Below the pieces are notes generated by a model. That model was not told the DNA's origin and made no database searches. It worked only from the letters and a program-made list of their open reading frames with translations. A DNA stretch of 6,537 nucleotides, from NCBI GenBank assembly GCA_004376205.1, contig SOKG01000254.1, forward strand, positions 1 through 6,537. Reading direction: 5' to 3'. The first letter of the stretch is position 1. Each line of letters begins with the position of its first letter. Positions 1 to 5,487 of the stretch are shown piece after piece. The DNA comes from Dehalococcoidia bacterium (GTDB taxonomy: Bacteria; Chloroflexota; Dehalococcoidia; SZUA-161). The position numbers and the translations under genes are program-made.

Positions 1-24
1 GAACAAGAGCAGGAAAAGGGATAG
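1..24 (+). CDS. Possible last codons of an upstream gene
   Basis: Frame 1 reads E-Q-E-Q-E-K-G and then stops at 22-24, two bases before the dnaB start. A charged, Gln/Glu-rich tail is compatible with the end of a coupled upstream gene. In many bacteria the gene before dnaB is rplI (ribosomal protein L9), but only seven residues are visible, so identity cannot be judged. The frame of dnaB itself is also open to the left edge, so this may be non-coding. Confidence 0.25.
   Translation, partial: EQEQEKG
11..20 (+). promoter_or_regulatory. Shine-Dalgarno of dnaB
   Basis: A purine-rich AGGAAAAGGG stretch ends six bases before the ATG at 27. It supports that ATG rather than the overlapping out-of-frame ATG at 31. 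Confidence 0.6.
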
Positions 25-26
25 CC

Positions 27-1427
27 ATGTATGGTGACAGCGGTGAACCTCAGTCAAACGTCAAGCTCCCCCCACACGACCTCGATGCCGAAGAGGCAGT
101 GCTGGGATCGTTTCTCATCGACCCCGAGGCGATCTTCAAAGTGGTCACCTTCCTTAAGGCCGAGGACTTCTACCGTGAGAAGAACCGCTGGACCTACGAG
201 AGTTGCCTCAAACTCTATGACCGTAGGGAAGCCATCAATCAGATCACTGTAGCTCATGAGCTGGCGCGCCAAGGACAACTGGAGGCTGCTGGCGGAGCTG
301 CATACCTGAGTCACCTGGTTTCCCAGGTGCCGACCTCGGTGCACGTAGAGTACTATTCCAATATCGTGCGCCGTCTCTCCATGATGCGTAGGCTGATTTC
401 TGCTTCCAACCAGATCGCAGCCATTGGCTACGAGTCACCACCGGATGACGATGACGCCCTCGATAGAGCAGAGAGTATCCTCTTCAGGCTGAGGTATGGA
501 CAGAGCCGGCGCGACTTCGTCCACATCCGCGAAGTGCTCGATCGCTATTTCGAGGAGAGCAGCTTAGCTCCAGGCCGCGAGGGTTTCCTCCCCCACGTGC
601 TCACCGGCTTTGACGAATTGGACAAAATACTCGGTGGCATGCAGCGTTCCGATATGGTCGTGCTGGCAGCAAGGCCAAGCATGGGCAAGACCAGCCTAGC
701 GCTGAACATCGCCCGCAACGCTGCCCTGGACCACGGAGCTCGGGTGGCCCTGTTCAGCCTGGAGATGTCCAAGATGGAACTCGCTTATCGCTTCCTCTCC
801 TCCGAATCGGGTATCGATAGCCAGAGGGTAAGACTTGACCTTCTTAGCGAACGCCAGCGAGAGGACATCATGGAGACCATGGGGATCCTCTCCGAAGTTC
901 CCCTTTATATCGATGATTCGCCCTTTCTCAGAGATTCGGATATGCGCAGCAAGGCACGCCGACTCCACAGTGAGAAGGGGATCGATCTTATCATAGTGGA
1001 TTACATCCAGCTCATGCGCTCAAGCAGGTACACCGACAACCGGGTTCAGGAGATGAGCGATATCTCCCACTGCATAAAGGAGCTCGCCCGAGAGCTTGAT
1101 GTGCCCATACTGGCTGTCTCCCAGTTGAGCCGCGCAGTAGAAGCCCGTCACCCCCATACTCCTATGCTTTCCGACCTCAGAGAGAGTGGCTCGATCGAAC
1201 AAGATGCCGACGTCGTGTTCTTCATCTACCGCGAAGATGTTTACTTCACCGAGGAGGACTGGGAGAGCAAATTCCCCGACAGGCCTTACCCAAAGGGCAT
1301 TGCAGACATCATAGTCGCCAAGCACAGAAACGGTCCTGTTGGACGGGCCCGCCTTTTCTTCCGAGAGCGAGTGGCGAAGTTCGAGAACCTGGAGAAAGTC
1401 GAAAGTGGAAGACCGAGCTTGCTATGA
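27..1427 (+). CDS. dnaB: Replicative DNA helicase DnaB
   Basis: This 466-residue protein is the hexameric helicase that unwinds DNA at the replication fork, powered by ATP. The N-terminal helical domain (about residues 14-120) starts with the typical LPPHDLDAEEAVLGS block and is complete. The RecA-like C-terminal domain begins near residue 190. It has Walker A ARPSMGKT at 215-222 (Lys221), Walker B IDLIIVDYIQLM at 319-330 (Asp325), the SQLSR segment, the SDLRESGSIEQDADVV block, and KHRNG at 432-436 carrying the Arg434 expected to act on the neighbouring subunit's ATP. Length is normal for the family and no intein is present. The stop overlaps the next gene by four bases (ATGA), so the DnaD-like and loader genes are probably co-transcribed and translationally coupled. 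Identification is secure from the motifs. Confidence 0.97.
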   Translation: MYGDSGEPQSNVKLPPHDLDAEEAVLGSFLIDPEAIFKVVTFLKAEDFYREKNRWTYESCLKLYDRREAINQITVAHELARQGQLEAAGGAAYLSHLVSQVPTSVHVEYYSNIVRRLSMMRRLISASNQIAAIGYESPPDDDDALDRAESILFRLRYGQSRRDFVHIREVLDRYFEESSLAPGREGFLPHVLTGFDELDKILGGMQRSDMVVLAARPSMGKTSLALNIARNAALDHGARVALFSLEMSKMELAYRFLSSESGIDSQRVRLDLLSERQREDIMETMGILSEVPLYIDDSPFLRDSDMRSKARRLHSEKGIDLIIVDYIQLMRSSRYTDNRVQEMSDISHCIKELARELDVPILAVSQLSRAVEARHPHTPMLSDLRESGSIEQDADVVFFIYREDVYFTEEDWESKFPDRPYPKGIADIIVAKHRNGPVGRARLFFRERVAKFENLEKVESGRPSLL

Positions 1428-2131
1428 AAGGATTCAGCGGTTTCCCCGGTAAGATAAGGTTTACCCCAATTCCCAACCCGTTCTTCAGCTCGGTGCTGCC
1501 TCAGATCGATGACCTTGCCGAGCTCAAGGTTACACTCCACATCTTCTGGGCCGTGTACCAAAAACGGGGCTATCCCCGTTTTGTCACCTGCCGCGAGCTT
1601 CTGAGCAACCCTGTGTTGATGAAGGGGCTTGAGAGCGATGGCTCCCCAGACGAGCTTCTGCAACGCAGCCTGGATCAGGCGGTGAGCCGGGGCACCCTCC
1701 TCCATTTGGCCCTGAAGCGTGACAGGGACGTTGACGACCTCTATTTCGTGAATACCGAGGCCGATAGGAGGGCTATAGACAGGATAGAGAGCGGCGAACT
1801 CAATCTGGGAGAACTAGTCAAGCGCGAGCCATGCCTGGCAAGCGGGGAGCGGCCAAACATTTTCACCCTCTATGAGCAGAACATCGGCATGCTTTCGCCG
1901 ATAATGGCCGAGGAGCTTAAAGAGGCAGAGAAGCTCTACCCCGCGTCATGGATTGAAGACGGCTTCAGAGAAGCGGTTGACCGCAACAAGCGTAATTGGA
2001 GATATATCTCTAGCATTTTGAAAAGATGGGCAGCGGAGGGCAAGGACGATGGAGAGCCTAGGCGACATTCTAAGGCAGAGTCTGACCCCGAAGAGTACTA
2101 CAGAAGATACAGGCACCTCCTCAAAAGATAA
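1424..2131 (+). CDS. DnaD-domain primosome protein
   Basis: This 235-residue protein is probably a DnaD-family primosome component, which binds and remodels DNA and helps recruit the helicase loader during initiation or restart. Residues 30-115 look like a winged-helix domain (predicted helices plus a hydrophobic beta end, DLYFVN). Residues 146-204 match the DnaD/DnaB_2 C-terminal domain: Y150-E-Q-N-I-G at the start, then the diagnostic NKRNWRYISSIL-RW at 188-202. A basic, Arg/Tyr-rich tail follows and overlaps the next gene. The ATG sits on the dnaB stop (4-base overlap) with only a weak purine stretch upstream, consistent with translational coupling. Family knowledge comes mainly from Bacillus DnaD; the role here is inferred from domain and position. 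Confidence 0.88.
   Translation: MKGFSGFPGKIRFTPIPNPFFSSVLPQIDDLAELKVTLHIFWAVYQKRGYPRFVTCRELLSNPVLMKGLESDGSPDELLQRSLDQAVSRGTLLHLALKRDRDVDDLYFVNTEADRRAIDRIESGELNLGELVKREPCLASGERPNIFTLYEQNIGMLSPIMAEELKEAEKLYPASWIEDGFREAVDRNKRNWRYISSILKRWAAEGKDDGEPRRHSKAESDPEEYYRRYRHLLKR
2035..2040 (+). promoter_or_regulatory. Shine-Dalgarno of the loader gene, inside the DnaD gene
   Basis: GGAGGG lies eight bases before the ATG at 2049. It is the strongest ribosome site in the operon and decides the start of the loader gene, although that start lies inside the DnaD coding sequence. Confidence 0.7.
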
Positions 2132-3452
2132 GCCTATCCTGGAAGCTGAGGAGAACGAATGTCCTCTGTGCAAAGGGAGGGGTTGGTTACGCTTCGATGT
2201 GCCCTTCGGGCATCCTGACTTTGGCAGATTGGCGCCTTGCCAGTGTACTGAAAAGGAATTCGAGCAGGGACGCCTCGCCAAACTCGAACAGTACAGCAAC
2301 CTGGGGCCACTGACCCGCCTTACCTTCGACAAGCTGCTGCCCCGAGGTCGCAGCAGTGACCCCCAAAACCAGGAGAGATTCGCCCACTGCCTTGAAGTGG
2401 CTCGACACTTCGCCCGGGAGCCCAAGGAGTGGTTGGTCCTGAGCGGTCCCAGCGGCTGTGGCAAGACCCACCTAGCAGCAGCCATAGCCAACCACTGCCT
2501 GCAAGAGGGGAACCAGGTATTCTTCATGATTGTCCCTGACCTTCTTGATCACCTTCGCACCACATTCAGCCCCAACAGCGATGTCGCCTACGATGAGCTC
2601 TTCGAGCGGGTGCGCAATGCCCCACTCCTGGTGCTCGACGACCTGGGGAGCCAGAGCAGCACGCCGTGGGCCGAGGAGAAGCTGTTCCAGATCCTGAACC
2701 ACAGGTTCAATGCCGAGTTGGCGACGGTGGTAACGCTCAGAAATCTGGAGGAGCTAGATGCGCGGCTGGCTGCAAAGTTGCAGGACCCCGCCATAGCCCA
2801 GCAGTGCGAGCTGGAGAAGCCTCAACTGCCACTGTTTCAGCAGGTAGGTGGCCTGAGCTCCCAATTCCTGGCCGATAAGACCTTCGAGACCTTCGACACC
2901 CGGGGGATGAATGCCGACGAAAAGGGAAGGGAGAGCCTCCAAACCGCCTGGAGGGGAGCCCGACAGTTCGCCGAGACGCCGGAGAACTGGCTCGTCTTTC
3001 TGGGTGTGCATGGCTGTGGCAAGACCCACCTCGCGGCAGCCATAGCCAACCACCAGCTCAGGGCAGGGCGACCTGTCTTCTTCGCAGTGGTGCCAGACCT
3101 TCTCGACCACCTGCGCTCCACCTTCAGTCCCGAAAGCACAGTAACCTACGATAGCGTCTTCGAAGCTGTGAAGACAAGCCCACTGGTCATCCTGGACGAC
3201 CTGGGCACCGAGAGGAGCACGCCGTGGGCTCAGGAGAAGCTCTACCAGATACTGAACTACCGCTACAACGCCCTGCTGGCTACAGTGGTCACCGTAGCCG
3301 GCTTTCTGGAGGGGATCGAGGGCCGCTTGAGCTCGCGGCTACAGGACCCTAAGCTGAGCAACGTGATTTTCATTCATGCCCCAGATTACCGAAGCCAGAC
3401 CAGGCCGCCAGAGGATCCCAGGCCTCCCCGCCAGTCCCGCAGGCCGCGCTGA
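2049..3452 (+). CDS. DnaC/DnaI-like helicase loader with two AAA+ modules
   Basis: This 467-residue protein is probably the ATPase that loads DnaB. Cys38, Cys41, Cys64 and Cys66 form a likely zinc site in an N-terminal domain of the DnaI type, which in Bacillus contacts the helicase. Two AAA+ modules follow, at about 92-250 and 278-437. Module 1 has Walker A GPSGCGKT (133-140) and Walker B LLVLDDLG (193-200). Module 2 has GVHGCGKT (319-326) and LVILDDLG (379-386). Corresponding residues are exactly 186 apart until a one-residue insertion in module 2. At the box VII arginine position module 1 has Lys243 (AAKL) and module 2 has Arg430 (SSRL). The usual sensor-1 Thr-Asn is altered in both (TLRN, TVAG). 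The protein ends in a Pro/Arg-rich basic tail. Single-module loaders have about 250-310 residues. The ATG at 2049 is chosen for its strong Shine-Dalgarno and the MESLGDIL opening, giving an 83-base overlap with the DnaD gene. Confidence 0.88.
   Translation: MESLGDILRQSLTPKSTTEDTGTSSKDKPILEAEENECPLCKGRGWLRFDVPFGHPDFGRLAPCQCTEKEFEQGRLAKLEQYSNLGPLTRLTFDKLLPRGRSSDPQNQERFAHCLEVARHFAREPKEWLVLSGPSGCGKTHLAAAIANHCLQEGNQVFFMIVPDLLDHLRTTFSPNSDVAYDELFERVRNAPLLVLDDLGSQSSTPWAEEKLFQILNHRFNAELATVVTLRNLEELDARLAAKLQDPAIAQQCELEKPQLPLFQQVGGLSSQFLADKTFETFDTRGMNADEKGRESLQTAWRGARQFAETPENWLVFLGVHGCGKTHLAAAIANHQLRAGRPVFFAVVPDLLDHLRSTFSPESTVTYDSVFEAVKTSPLVILDDLGTERSTPWAQEKLYQILNYRYNALLATVVTVAGFLEGIEGRLSSRLQDPKLSNVIFIHAPDYRSQTRPPEDPRPPRQSRRPR
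2454..2495 (+). repeat. Intragenic repeat copy 1 (Walker A of module 1)
   Basis: This 42-base segment, from the Walker A codons into the next helix, matches 3012-3053 at 40 of 42 positions. Both differences are third-codon and silent (CTA/CTC, GCA/GCG). The spacing is 558 bases, exactly 186 codons. Confidence 0.9.
3012..3053 (+). repeat. Intragenic repeat copy 2 (Walker A of module 2)
   Basis: This is the partner of 2454-2495. The similarity continues more weakly over the whole AAA+ module, for example around the AGCACGCCGTGGGC stretch at 2658 and 3216, with the same 558-base offset. Confidence 0.9.
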
Positions 3453-3456
3453 TCAA

Positions 3457-3521
3457 TTGTAATCTACTTGTAAACTCTTCGTAATTGTTCGTTAATACAT
3501 CCTTAATCGGTCTTAATCCTA
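3457..3521 (+). promoter_or_regulatory. Six-unit 11-bp repeat array, Pho-box-like
   Basis: The trinucleotide TAA recurs at 3460, 3471, 3482, 3493, 3504 and 3514, spacings of 11, 11, 11, 11 and 10 bases. Each sits in a similar core: GTAAT, GTAAA, GTAAT, GTTAAT, CTTAAT, CTTAAT. One copy per helical turn on one face of the DNA is the pattern bound by PhoB/PhoP/SphR-type OmpR-family response regulators; the CTTAAT units resemble the cyanobacterial Pho box. The last core ends 10 bases before a TATAAT, where a Pho box normally replaces the -35 element. The spacing is seen directly; the regulator is inferred. Confidence 0.6.
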
Positions 3522-3527
3522 TGCGCG

Positions 3528-3533
3528 TATAAT
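3528..3533 (+). promoter_or_regulatory. -10 element TATAAT downstream of the repeat array
   Basis: This is a perfect sigma-70 -10 hexamer. The position of a -35 box (about 3505-3510, AATCGG) does not match TTGACA, as expected for an activator-dependent promoter. Transcription would begin near 3540 and run toward the tRNA genes. Confidence 0.6.
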
Positions 3534-3540
3534 TCCGCAC

Positions 3541-3632
3541 GGCAAGATACGACTAACAGGAGGAAGCAAACAGAAGAAGGCAGGTTATGCCTCACTAAAC
3601 ATATGGACGAGCCCGAGACACCGCCATGTACC
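3541..3632 (+). other. Leader with orphan AGGAGG, no convincing ORF
   Basis: AGGAGG at 3558-3563 is a full Shine-Dalgarno, but no ATG, GTG or TTG lies at a usable distance. The first ATG (3587) encodes only Met-Pro-His and stop, and is 23 bases away. That ATG overlaps a small hairpin, AGGCA (3578-3582) and TGCCT (3588-3592) around a five-base loop. The ATG at 3603 opens a frame that runs through both tRNAs and is not credible. The segment may be an untranslated leader or the remnant of a lost gene. Confidence 0.35.
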
Positions 3633-3661
3633 TTGACCTATCACCATCTCTTAGATACAAT
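3633..3661 (+). promoter_or_regulatory. Sigma-70 promoter for the tRNA-Ser pair
   Basis: TTGACC at 3633-3638 and TACAAT at 3656-3661 are separated by exactly 17 bases, near-consensus sigma-70 geometry. Initiation is expected near 3668, about 70 bases before the first tRNA. The -10 lies inside the palindrome at 3654-3666. Confidence 0.65.
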
Positions 3662-3666
3662 GTATC
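3654..3666. promoter_or_regulatory. Palindrome over the tRNA promoter -10, possible operator
   Basis: GATACA-A-TGTATC is a perfect inverted repeat with one central base, lying on the -10 hexamer. Nine of its bases (ATACAATGT, 3655-3663) recur at 3683-3691, 28 bases downstream. A repressor could occlude the promoter here, but -10 sequences are easily palindromic by chance. Confidence 0.3.
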
Positions 3667-3736
3667 ATTGGCATTGGCTGTCATACAATGTCATGCCGTT
3701 GGCCTTTAGCGAGGCCCCGGGCACAAGGGTGGCAAG

Positions 3737-3823
3737 GGAGAGGTGTCCGAGTGGTTTAAGGTGCCGCTCTCGAAAAGCGGTGTTGCTTTTTGGCAACCGT
3801 GGGTTCGAATCCCACCCTCTCCG
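3737..3823 (+). tRNA. tRNA-Ser (anticodon CGA)
   Basis: This 87-nucleotide class II tRNA reads UCG codons. Acceptor GGAGAGG (3737-3743) pairs with CCTCTCC (3816-3822), and the discriminator is G3823, as in serine tRNAs. Anticodon stem CCGCT/AGCGG encloses loop CTCGAAA, with CGA at 3771-3773. The long variable arm (3781-3798) pairs GTTGC with GCAAC. The T arm is GTGGG, TTCGAAT, CCCAC. CCA is not encoded, so it must be added after processing. Confidence 0.97.
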
Positions 3824-3824
3824 T

Positions 3825-3911
3825 GGAGAGGTGCTGGAGTGGACGATCAGGCGCGCCTGGAGAGCGCGTGGCCGGTTTTCCGGCCCGTGGGTTCGAATCC
3901 CACCCTCTCCG
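3825..3911 (+). tRNA. tRNA-Ser (anticodon GGA)
   Basis: This 87-nucleotide class II tRNA reads UCC and UCU. Acceptor GGAGAGG (3825-3831) pairs with CCTCTCC (3904-3910), discriminator G3911. Anticodon stem CGCGC/GCGCG encloses loop CTGGAGA, with GGA at 3859-3861. The variable arm has a strong GGCCGG/CCGGCC stem with a TTTT loop. Its last 27 bases are identical to those of the preceding tRNA. Only one base (T3824) separates the two genes, so they are certainly co-transcribed. No CCA is encoded. Confidence 0.97.
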
Positions 3912-3951
3912 CTTTTTCAACCTTGAGGCACCGATCTACAGAAGAGAAGCA

Positions 3952-4086
3952 GTGAGGATTTGGAGACTTAGATATCTGGGAATTTTGGGATGTCTGGGGT
4001 TGTTAGGTTTGGTCAATAGCTGGCTCTCTCTTTTGGCTCTCCTTGCATTATTTGGCCTATTCGGTCGACTAGAACCTAAAGGTTGA
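3952..4086 (+). CDS. Putative 44-residue Leu/Gly-rich membrane microprotein
   Basis: A GTG at 3952 opens a 44-codon frame ending at a TGA at 4084-4086. The product starts with a basic segment (RIWRLRY), followed by two hydrophobic stretches (residues 8-20 and 24-38) rich in Leu and Gly, with L-G-x-L-G patterning, and a short charged end (GRLEPKG). This predicts one or two membrane passes with the N-terminus inside. A weak purine stretch (AGAAGAGAAG, 3940-3949) lies upstream. It resembles the small 'YLGFLGLLGLLG' type proteins of unknown function seen in several prokaryotes; I cannot confirm the family. Its codons (TTG, TTA, CTT, CTA, AGA, GGA) are more AT-rich than those of its neighbours. 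It lies 11 bases before purA. The frame is also open upstream through the tRNA, so chance is possible, but the composition looks like a real membrane peptide. Confidence 0.45.
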   Translation: MRIWRLRYLGILGCLGLLGLVNSWLSLLALLALFGLFGRLEPKG

Positions 4087-4097
4087 AAAAAGGAAAA

Positions 4098-5375
4098 ATG
4101 CCGGCAATCGCCATAATTGGGGCACAATGGGGGGATGAGGGGAAGGGGAAGATAGTAGACCTTCTCGCTGAGAAGGTGAATGTCGTTGTAAGGTTCTCCG
4201 GGGGAAACAACGCAGGTCACACCGTGGTAAACCAACTCGGTGAGTTCCGGATGCACCTGATCCCCTCGGGCATCTTCCACCCAGATGTGACCTGTGTCAT
4301 CGGCAATGGAGTGGTCATCGACCCCGCTGCGTTTTTGGACGAGGTCGAAAGCCTTAGGCAACATAATGTTAGCACGGGCAACCTCTTCGTCAGCGATCGA
4401 GCCCACCTGATCATGCCCTATCACATCCTCCTCGACGGTTTGGAGGAAGAGGCGCGAGGCAGCGGAGCGATAGGTACTACCCGCAAAGGTATTGGCCCCG
4501 CCTTTGCCGACAAGACATCTCGTATGGGTATCCGCATCTGCGACCTGCTCGATAAGGAGGCCTTTCGCAGTCGGCTTAGCTTCGTGCTGGAGTACAAGAA
4601 CAGCATCCTGACCAAGCTATATGGTGCCGCCCCTCTTTCCCTGGACAAGCTCTACCGAGACTACTGCCAGTACGCAGAGCGCCTGGCACCTTACGTCCGC
4701 GAAACGGACGTGATATTAGAAGAGGCGCTGGAGAAAGGCGAATGGGTTCTGCTTGAGGGAGCACAGGGTACCATGCTCGACCTCGACTTCGGCAGCTATC
4801 CCTACGTTACCTCGGCGGTAGCAGGCGGCGTATCCCTGGGAGTGGGGACGAGCCCGGCAAACATCAAAGGGGTCGTCGGGGTGTTAAAGGCATACACCAC
4901 GAGGGTAGGAGGTGGCCCCATGCCCACTGAACTTCATGATGAGTGCGGAGACCAGATGAGAGAAGGGGGTCACGAGTATGGTACCACTACAGGGCGTCCC
5001 CGCAGGTGCGGTTGGCTTGACGCCGTTGTCGCCCGCTACTCTGCCGACATCAACGGCTTCACCTCCGTTGCCATCACCAAGTTCGACATCCTCGACGCTT
5101 TCTCCTCTCTCAAAATCTGCACCGCCTACGATATAGATGGCGTTATCTACAATCGTCCCCCAGCCCACTCGGCCCTGTTTGAGAAATGCAAACCTGTCTA
5201 TGAAGAGCTGCCCGGCTGGCAATGCCCCACCAGCAACATTCGCCGCTTCGAAGAACTCCCCTCCCAGGCTCAGGCATACGTGAGAAGGATAGAGGAGCTG
5301 ATCGGGTGCCCGGCTAGCATTATCTCTGTCGGTGCCGCGCGGGAACAAACAATTATGGTCAGACCTATCCCGTGA
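4098..5375 (+). CDS. purA: Adenylosuccinate synthetase
   Basis: This 425-residue cytosolic enzyme joins IMP and aspartate using GTP, the first committed step from IMP to AMP. Visible motifs are the GTP/IMP loop GAQWGDEGKGK at 8-18 with catalytic Asp13, SGGNNAGHTV with catalytic His41, GTTRKGIGP at 126-134, EGAQGT at 220-225, TRVGGGPMPTE, TTGRPRRCGW, the guanine-binding TKFD, and the C-terminal ISVGAAREQTI. The loop after YPYVTS (234-239) reads AVAGG, about two residues shorter than the usual TSSN-x-TAGG form. The ATG at 4098 is chosen because homologues start MPA-IAIIGAQWGDEGKGK; an in-frame TTG at 4083 would add five residues but has no spaced Shine-Dalgarno. AGGA at 4091-4094 lies only three bases before the ATG, a tight spacing. 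It may be transcribed with the tRNA-Ser/microprotein unit, as no clear terminator intervenes. Confidence 0.97.
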   Translation: MPAIAIIGAQWGDEGKGKIVDLLAEKVNVVVRFSGGNNAGHTVVNQLGEFRMHLIPSGIFHPDVTCVIGNGVVIDPAAFLDEVESLRQHNVSTGNLFVSDRAHLIMPYHILLDGLEEEARGSGAIGTTRKGIGPAFADKTSRMGIRICDLLDKEAFRSRLSFVLEYKNSILTKLYGAAPLSLDKLYRDYCQYAERLAPYVRETDVILEEALEKGEWVLLEGAQGTMLDLDFGSYPYVTSAVAGGVSLGVGTSPANIKGVVGVLKAYTTRVGGGPMPTELHDECGDQMREGGHEYGTTTGRPRRCGWLDAVVARYSADINGFTSVAITKFDILDAFSSLKICTAYDIDGVIYNRPPAHSALFEKCKPVYEELPGWQCPTSNIRRFEELPSQAQAYVRRIEELIGCPASIISVGAAREQTIMVRPIP

Positions 5376-5454
5376 TACCCCTTGAACATGAGACAGCTCG
5401 CCCCACGACCTCACAGAGAACCCCAAACGTTATGTAGAGAATGCCATTTCCTTC

Positions 5455-5463
5455 TGTTATAAT
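5455..5463 (+). promoter_or_regulatory. Extended -10 promoter of the dehydratase gene
   Basis: TGTTATAAT is a perfect extended -10 (TG, one base, TATAAT at 5458-5463). The -35 region (about 5435-5440) is poor, as is usual with extended -10 promoters. The expected start near 5470 falls in a small inverted repeat, CCGC-TTAG-GCGG (5466-5477). The rest of the 128-base gap after purA shows no clear terminator. Confidence 0.55.
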
Positions 5464-5487
5464 AACCGCTTAGGCGGCAAGAGTATC

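Noticed and set aside
1286..1705. 139-codon - strand ORF across the dnaB/DnaD junction
   Set aside because: It is antisense to two well-supported genes and has no family-like motif.
3457..3521. CRISPR or tandem-repeat reading of the 11-bp array
   Set aside because: Units are only 11 bases, imperfect and without spacers; the helical-turn period and position before a -10 fit regulator sites better.
3701..3716. GGCCT/AGGCC hairpin before the first tRNA
   Set aside because: A five-base stem with a six-base loop and no T-run is too weak to call an attenuator or terminator.
3912..3917. T-run after the second tRNA as an intrinsic terminator
   Set aside because: The run is only five T and is not preceded by a separate GC hairpin; the tRNA structure just upstream is not a terminator stem.
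3603..3926. 107-codon + strand ORF beginning with ATG at 3603
   Set aside because: It runs straight through both serine tRNA genes, has no spaced Shine-Dalgarno, and its translation over the tRNAs is just the usual tRNA shadow peptide.
3743..3955. 70-codon + strand ORF across the tRNAs
   Set aside because: It lies almost wholly inside the tRNA pair; the translated sequence (containing NPTLS and IPPSP) is typical of tRNA T arms.
4083..4097. TTG at 4083 as the purA start
   Set aside because: It would add five residues (MKKGK) not expected in PurA, and its purine stretch AAAGG abuts the codon directly; the ATG at 4098 matches the family N-terminus.
3936..4424. 162-codon - strand ORF opposite the microprotein and the purA start
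   Set aside because: It is a shadow of purA and of the + strand microprotein, with no recognisable domain.
4884..5426. 180-codon - strand ORF opposite the end of purA
   Set aside because: It is antisense to conserved purA motifs, and its open frame is explained by purA codon composition.
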